Shown here in pieces: positions 58,993 to 64,000 of a DNA stretch of 64,000 nucleotides. Each line of letters opens with the position of its first letter. The first letter of the stretch is position 1. A model generated the notes under the pieces. The model saw only the letters and a program-made list of their open reading frames with translations, ran no database searches and had not been told where the DNA came from. This DNA comes from Argentina anserina (taxonomy: Eukaryota; Streptophyta; Magnoliopsida; Rosales; Rosaceae). The DNA lies in contig NC_065878.1 in assembly GCF_933775445.1 (NCBI RefSeq), positions 7,152,001-7,216,000 of the forward strand, read 5' to 3'. Made by a program: the position numbers and the translations under genes.

Positions 58993-60961
58993 TGACACGA
59001 CCCGCCCTAAAATATATATAATATCGAGGCAGATCGTGCGGGGAACACTGTCAAATGAGATATACCGAAAATTTCGGCATAGTCTCCCCTGAAAGTAGCC
59101 AACCCAACCTGCACAAAAGACACCCAATATCCCAAATCCAACCTCAACACCTGGAGCCACCATGCTCCCCAAACTTTCAACTCCACAATCACAATTCAAA
59201 AATATAATTCAAAAAGTATGACGGAGTATGCCATGTTCGTTACCCAATCTCGTTGGACTCCGAAAGCTCGTAGCTCGTCTTATACCACAACCGCCCAACC
59301 CACTAAGACGACGGGGTCACAACAATCATACACCATTCTATAAACACTGAACCGTGTAAATTTACACTTATAACGACGTTCACTCGGGAAGTAAACACGA
59401 GACCATACGACACTAGCCGAGTCACTAGTCCTCTCCTTTCTAAACTCTATCGGAACTCTGCTAGCACATCCCTTCTTTTCTAGCGACTCGGTTATATCAA
59501 TATCGCTTCCGGTTCATCCCCTCTCTTCCCGTTATGCCAGTTCATCCCCTCTCTTATGGTTCTGCCGGTTCATCCCCTCTCTTCCGGTACCCCCAGTTCA
59601 TCCCACCTCTTCTGGTTCTCCCGGAGTCTCACTCACGCACACATAAAGATACCACCGTACCCTAAGTCTCACTCGTAAATGCCAAAGTTAATCAATCCGA
59701 CTAACTGAGAACGAAACCATAACTCGAACGAATACCCAACACTCGGCGTTTATCCACATATCTTTACCTGACAATAAATCCCACGATCTTAACACTAATT
59801 CCGATAGAAGTAATTAACGTCATACAATCATCTAATAATATGATCATATAGAAACCATCATTAAATAACCATAATTCTTAAAGCATCAACACATCTAGTA
59901 ATAAGAATCTAACCTATAATATTTGTGGCTGCACCCACACCTTGTTCGGGCTACCTACGTACCCTTTAAAAGGGATCAAGCCACTCGTAGTTCAACCATC
60001 CACCAAGCCAAAAACACGAACGCCTCATCACAACCAACACACATAATCAATAGCATAACATTCATCCATCTAACGATGAATTTCCTACGTCGAGAGGTTT
60101 ATTTTGAACCCTAAAACTCAGCTAGATTCCGGCGCCACGCGCCACCAGAAGTGGCGGCGGCGCCACCACTATTCCGGCGACCTCCTATCATCACCAAATT
60201 TCATCAACACAATCTACTCGACATTTCTAACAACTTTCTAGTTCACAAAAATTCCAAATCCAAGCCTAAACATTCCGATTAACGTACAACATAAAATTGT
60301 CACTATTCACAAACCTTAGAATTAGAAATTCTTGATTCGAGTACTTACACTTCGATTTGGCTCAATTCATTTGGAGAGATTGTCGACGATGCTGAGACAA
60401 GCAAAACCCCTTAAGAAAATTGAAGCAATGGCGGTCGGAGCAGGGAGTTCCGATGAAAAAGAGGTTCGGCGGTAGAGCAACTTTCGGGCGGCACCGCTGA
60501 TTCACGGCGGCGAGACATGTGCTGCCACCAACCCAGAAATGTAGGGGATTGAGTTACCTTTCTTTTGAGACTAGTGTGCCGCCCTAACTCGGCCGGACGG
60601 CGGCGGAATCGACGGAGGAAGGCGACGGGGTCGGGGAGCTCAGGATGAACAGTACCCGCCCGATTACAAATTTTCCAATTTTTTCTCATTTTCTTCAATT
60701 TAACCCCCTATTTATACTAAATTTTAAAAATGCCCAAACGCTCTTATGATTCGTAACTTTTCATACGAACTCCGATTTAGGCATGCCACGTCTCCATGAA
60801 TTCATATCGACGAGCCTTACAACTTTCGTAAAGGAAGTTTTCTCGAAATCTTACTCATCAAAAAGTCAACTTTTAGGGTCGTCACACTTGGTACGACTCT
60901 TATTTCGAGAAAAAGATAAAACTATAATCGTGGCGAATTGTAGAAGATTCGGGTCGTATCA
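58993..60961 (-). repeat. Gypsy-type LTR, 1.97 kb
   Basis: On the minus strand it runs from TGATACGACCC (60961) to GGGTCGTGTCA (58993), with palindromic TG...CA ends. Just upstream (60962-61037) is AAATTTCGAGGGCGAAATTT followed by the purine run AAGGAGGGGAGAAT. This is the usual 3' end of plant Gypsy internal regions and polypurine tract. This is therefore a 3' LTR plus a stub of the internal region; no second LTR lies in the window. Frames within it are not genes. Confidence 0.7.
59512..59625. repeat. 28-bp tandem repeat inside the Gypsy LTR
   Basis: GTTCATCCC recurs at 59512, 59540, 59568 and 59596, an exact 28-base period, in units of the form GTTCATCCCCTCTCTT plus a variable tail. Confidence 0.85.
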
Positions 60962-61037
60962 ATTCTCCCCTCCTTATAAAAATTTCGCCCTCGAAATTTC
61001 CTTAAATGCAATATCCATACTAGTGAACGAAAGGGAT

Positions 61038-62640
61038 TAGAGTTAGTTGGTTTTGTAGATGTGTAAGCACCCATAGTGCTTTTCGGTTTTCTGATTTGTA
61101 TCTTTCTAATGAAATGAGAAGTCAACTTCTTTAAGAAGGTGTCATTTTCTATTTTCTGTTTTGTTTATTTTATTGTCTTGTTAGCTCACACCCCGAACAA
61201 AAAAAATCCCTTTAAAAATCGGTGCATGACAGTGGAATTTTGGGTGTAAACATGTATAATTAAACTAGATTGATCATTGAAATGGAAGTCAAGACTTTTA
61301 ATTAAATTAGCAATATTTCCTTAATGATCGCTATTAAATCAATTATTCAAATATGATTGCTTTAATTATGGAATAACTATATTTAAATTAATTAGTAAAT
61401 ATAAATTGATTTGATTATATGATTAAGAAAATATAATTAATCTAACGCCATCAAAACATTTCATACGTGGAGGAGCCTTGACTCTATAAATACACTCTAC
61501 AAAATCAAGAGAGGGACTTGGGCCTGGAGGAGTAGAAGATGTGGGAGAGTACTTCGGCTAGGAGAGAAAAATTACTCTCGAAGAAATTTGAAATTTCAAA
61601 GTCCATAAAGAACCACCAAGCTACCAAATAGCGAATTCTTCATCAAAATCAAGTCCAAAAGCCTTAAGAACAAGCGTTGATCGCCCTTGACTCAGAACAC
61701 CTATATGGAGCAACAAGATGAGGAATATATCAGACGTAGATGGAGACAACAAAGAAACATAAGCAATTACTCTGAAGCTCAGAAGCCTAGCTCCTAAGCC
61801 TATGAAGAATCAACAAGTTGTTAAATAGTCGGTCTCTTCACCAAATTCAGTCATAGAACAGATCACCACGTGACACCGCTCGTGGTCCAAATCTGATCAA
61901 GATCAAGCCTCAACGGCCCTTGACTGAACTTCGTCAACAAGTCCACAACAAAGCAAAATCATCAACAGGGTCGGACCTGAGGCAAGATTATAAAATGTTG
62001 TCCTCTATTTATAGTAATCCAATAAAATCAATGAATGACGAATGCAAAATATTGTCACACAATAATATCTAAAAATTTAATATATTATTCATAAGTCAGA
62101 TAGAAAAGTACAGCTAAATTTAGTACTAATAAAACTAAAGATGTGTTGAAGAAAAACGTATCGTACAAAGAAAGTGTAATCAATGGGTTGTTATTGACAT
62201 ATTGTTTTTTTGTAATGCGTGGAATGTTATTGTAAGATACAGTGTTATATCCCGAAAGGCTACACACATTGGCGTAAGTGAATTTCTATCTGGCTAATTA
62301 TTTTCAAACCTTACAAAGGGTTATTTCACCCTATTACACACTAAAACACGTTTTTTTTAAGTAACGGGTAGTGTGACTGTCCTCAAGCCTTCATAAAACA
62401 CGTCCTTTTAGGATCTGAGATTTCTTTCCTTTCCCTTAAATTAAATAACAAATTACTCAAAAGTACCAAACAACAATTTAGTTTACAAATAACTCAATAC
62501 TTAATTTGATAGAGCAAATAAGGACCAAAATTTACAAATAAGGACCAAATGATGACAAGTTGCCACATGTCATAAAATATTTTACTTTTTTACCCCTCTT
62601 TGACTCATAGTGTTTGCTACCATCAATGAAGAGGTTATAT
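61038..62640. other. Intergenic or mobile-element-derived DNA
   Basis: AT-rich to 61440. A TCTATAAATA at 61477-61486 is followed by a transcript-like, GC-richer stretch (61.5-61.95 kb). Within it, AAGAATCAACAAG-TTAAATAG near 61804 repeats AAGAACCACCAAG-CAAATAG near 61608. This may be the promoter and leader of an unidentified LTR-type element. No protein recognised. Confidence 0.35.
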
Positions 62641-62645
62641 GATAC

Positions 62646-62905
62646 TGTCAATTATAAAAACTAACTGCTACTGTTGACTATAAAAACTAACTACTATTGT
62701 CGACTTGGAAGACACCTGTTACTATCGAATTGGAAGGTACATGTTACTGTCAACTATAAATCTAACTGCTACTGTCGACTTGGAAGGTACATGCTACTGT
62801 CAACTATAAATCTAACTGCTACTGTCAACTTGGAAGGTACCTGCTACTGTCAACTATAAATCTAGCTACTACTGTCGACTGAGAAACTAACTGCTACTGT
62901 AGTTT
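62646..62905. repeat. Minisatellite of alternating 25-bp half-units
   Basis: About ten CTACTGT-containing units alternate between TGCTACTGTCAACTATAAAT plus five bases and TGCTACTGTCGACTTGGAAG plus five bases. This gives a 50-bp higher-order period. The 61-codon frame across it is only the translated repeat. Confidence 0.85.
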
Positions 62906-63655
62906 TTGGTGAGTAAAATTTGAAATTTCAAAATTTCTCAAAACATGTGCAATATAGTACTTAAATGAAAGCCCATGACATAAGGAACAACTTTATATAT
63001 TGGCTCACCTCCAAATTGTCGGTGGTTTGGCCGAAAAACTTAAATTTACCGGAAAAAAAAAACTTAAAAATGAGAAGAGAGAAATTTGTTAGATCTAGGT
63101 TTGAAATTTGGTAATTTTCACGAAAATATGGGTATTTTGGATATTTTGTATTAATTAATTAATCAATTTTGTTCTACTTATTCTTTAGGCTTGAACTTAT
63201 GTCCTAATTTGTATAAAAAATATAAAAAGTGAGTTTTTAATTAATTACCAATAAGTAATTTTCCCTAAATTAAATTGATGTTGCATATAACTATGGATAA
63301 AGAGAGCAATGGTAAAACTGATATAGGCAAAAATAAAAAAAATAGATCTCAAACCTTTCAATTTGGAGGAAATTTTCATCCATCATCTACTTAATTTCTG
63401 AAGTTCATAATTTCATCAATCAAGGTTTGACTTATATATAGAGGACCCACCCCCTTATGAAGAAGGTGGGGATCGATCGGCCGGAATGAGATTCATGATA
63501 AACTCAAGCTAGAGTCGATCCACACCAGAAGCAAGCTGTATATTAATTAAACTAATAAAAAAAATAAAAATAGTAATATATAAATACTGATTCTACCAGA
63601 CCTGGTGGGTTCACCTGGTGCGATCGATGCCACCTTCACAATCACCTTACTCTCT
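62906..63655. other. AT-rich intergenic DNA
   Basis: No gene, RNA or clear repeat boundary seen. Confidence 0.5.
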
Positions 63656-63656
63656 A

Positions 63657-63860
63657 GTTAGGGGTCATCATTTTGGCCCTTGGGCCTAAGTCCCCCTTAA
63701 AACCTATCCTACCCGGTAGGGCTAAAGTCTGACCCGGCCCGATCCTTTTTAGGATTTTCCAATAGAATGAGGCTATGATTTAGAAAATGAAACCCGATCA
63801 TACCCTCCGGTCCGGCCCTAAAAACCCGTCCTATACGGCCCGTTTAGGCCTTTTTAATAA
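63657..63860. repeat. GC-rich dispersed repeat (hAT-MITE-like)
   Basis: Repeated CCCGGCCCGA, GGCCCGTTTAGGCC and CCGGTCCGGCCC words within otherwise AT-rich DNA are typical of GGCCCG-rich non-autonomous plant elements. Ends and target duplication are not resolved, and the right side lies close to the window edge. Confidence 0.35.
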
Positions 63861-64000
63861 TTGAGTTTTTTGAAATACTTTTTCATATCTTATAAACAAT
63901 ATAACTGACCATATTTTGTAATATATTATGTTATATTTATTTCTATAATTTCCCTTTGTTGTGAGTAACAATAATTGATTTTGAGTGATTTAGATAGATG

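Noticed and set aside
60411..60698. 95-codon minus frame as a gene
   Set aside because: Lies wholly inside the Gypsy LTR; basic, low-complexity composition.
1..64000. CRISPR array or prokaryotic operon
   Set aside because: No regular repeat-spacer structure. The tandem repeats found lack unique spacers, and intron-rich genes show a plant nuclear origin.

Overview
This is nuclear DNA of a flowering plant, a core eudicot. GT-AG introns, kiwellin, DETOXIFICATION-type MATE and DUF7722 genes, and a dense layer of Copia, Gypsy, Mutator, hAT and Helitron debris all point that way. Rosaceae (strawberry/rose relatives) would fit the repeat style, but that is a weak guess made without a database search. 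There are no operons, rRNA genes or CRISPR arrays.

Layout. 1-6.3 kb is AT-rich and repeat-rich: a decayed MULE N-terminal region, then a long GTCACAC-type low-complexity array. 6.3-11.7 kb holds a kiwellin gene (minus) and a divergent, complete eight-exon MATE transporter (plus). 12-14.8 kb holds two scrambled Copia pieces. 17.13-26.23 kb is one old Copia element on the minus strand. Its two 217-bp LTRs and 5-bp target duplication are exactly resolved, and a second repeat is nested inside it. 27.2-28.5 kb is an intronless methyltransferase-like gene. 31.7-37 kb is a segmental duplication with two further kiwellin genes and an inverted kiwellin fragment between them. 38.1-44.9 kb is a kelch-repeat/coiled-coil gene (minus) with a chloroplast-type tRNA-Leu pseudogene in one intron. 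45.0-47.9 kb holds a Mutator-type MITE and a Helitron helicase relic. 48.0-53.2 kb is an Arc1p/AIMP1-like tRNA-binding gene that is broken. 53.4-57.5 kb holds an ASCH-domain gene, two glycine-rich genes in tandem (one with a nonsense codon) and a frameshifted DUF7722 gene. The rest is mobile-element sequence: a perfect hAT MITE, a 1.97-kb Gypsy LTR, a minisatellite and a GC-rich repeat.

Biological reading. The clearest functional theme is a small secreted-kiwellin cluster. Three 186-aa genes have almost identical mature proteins, unlike signal peptides, and a TATA box at the same place. Kiwellins are known apoplastic, defence- and ripening-associated proteins. The other intact genes (MATE, methyltransferase, kelch, ASCH, glycine-rich) show no shared pathway with them. 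I found no clearly new multi-gene system. The most notable items are the kiwellin homogenisation pattern, the broken tRNA-binding gene, the glycine-rich/Cys-rich pair and the tRNA pseudogene with an altered anticodon.
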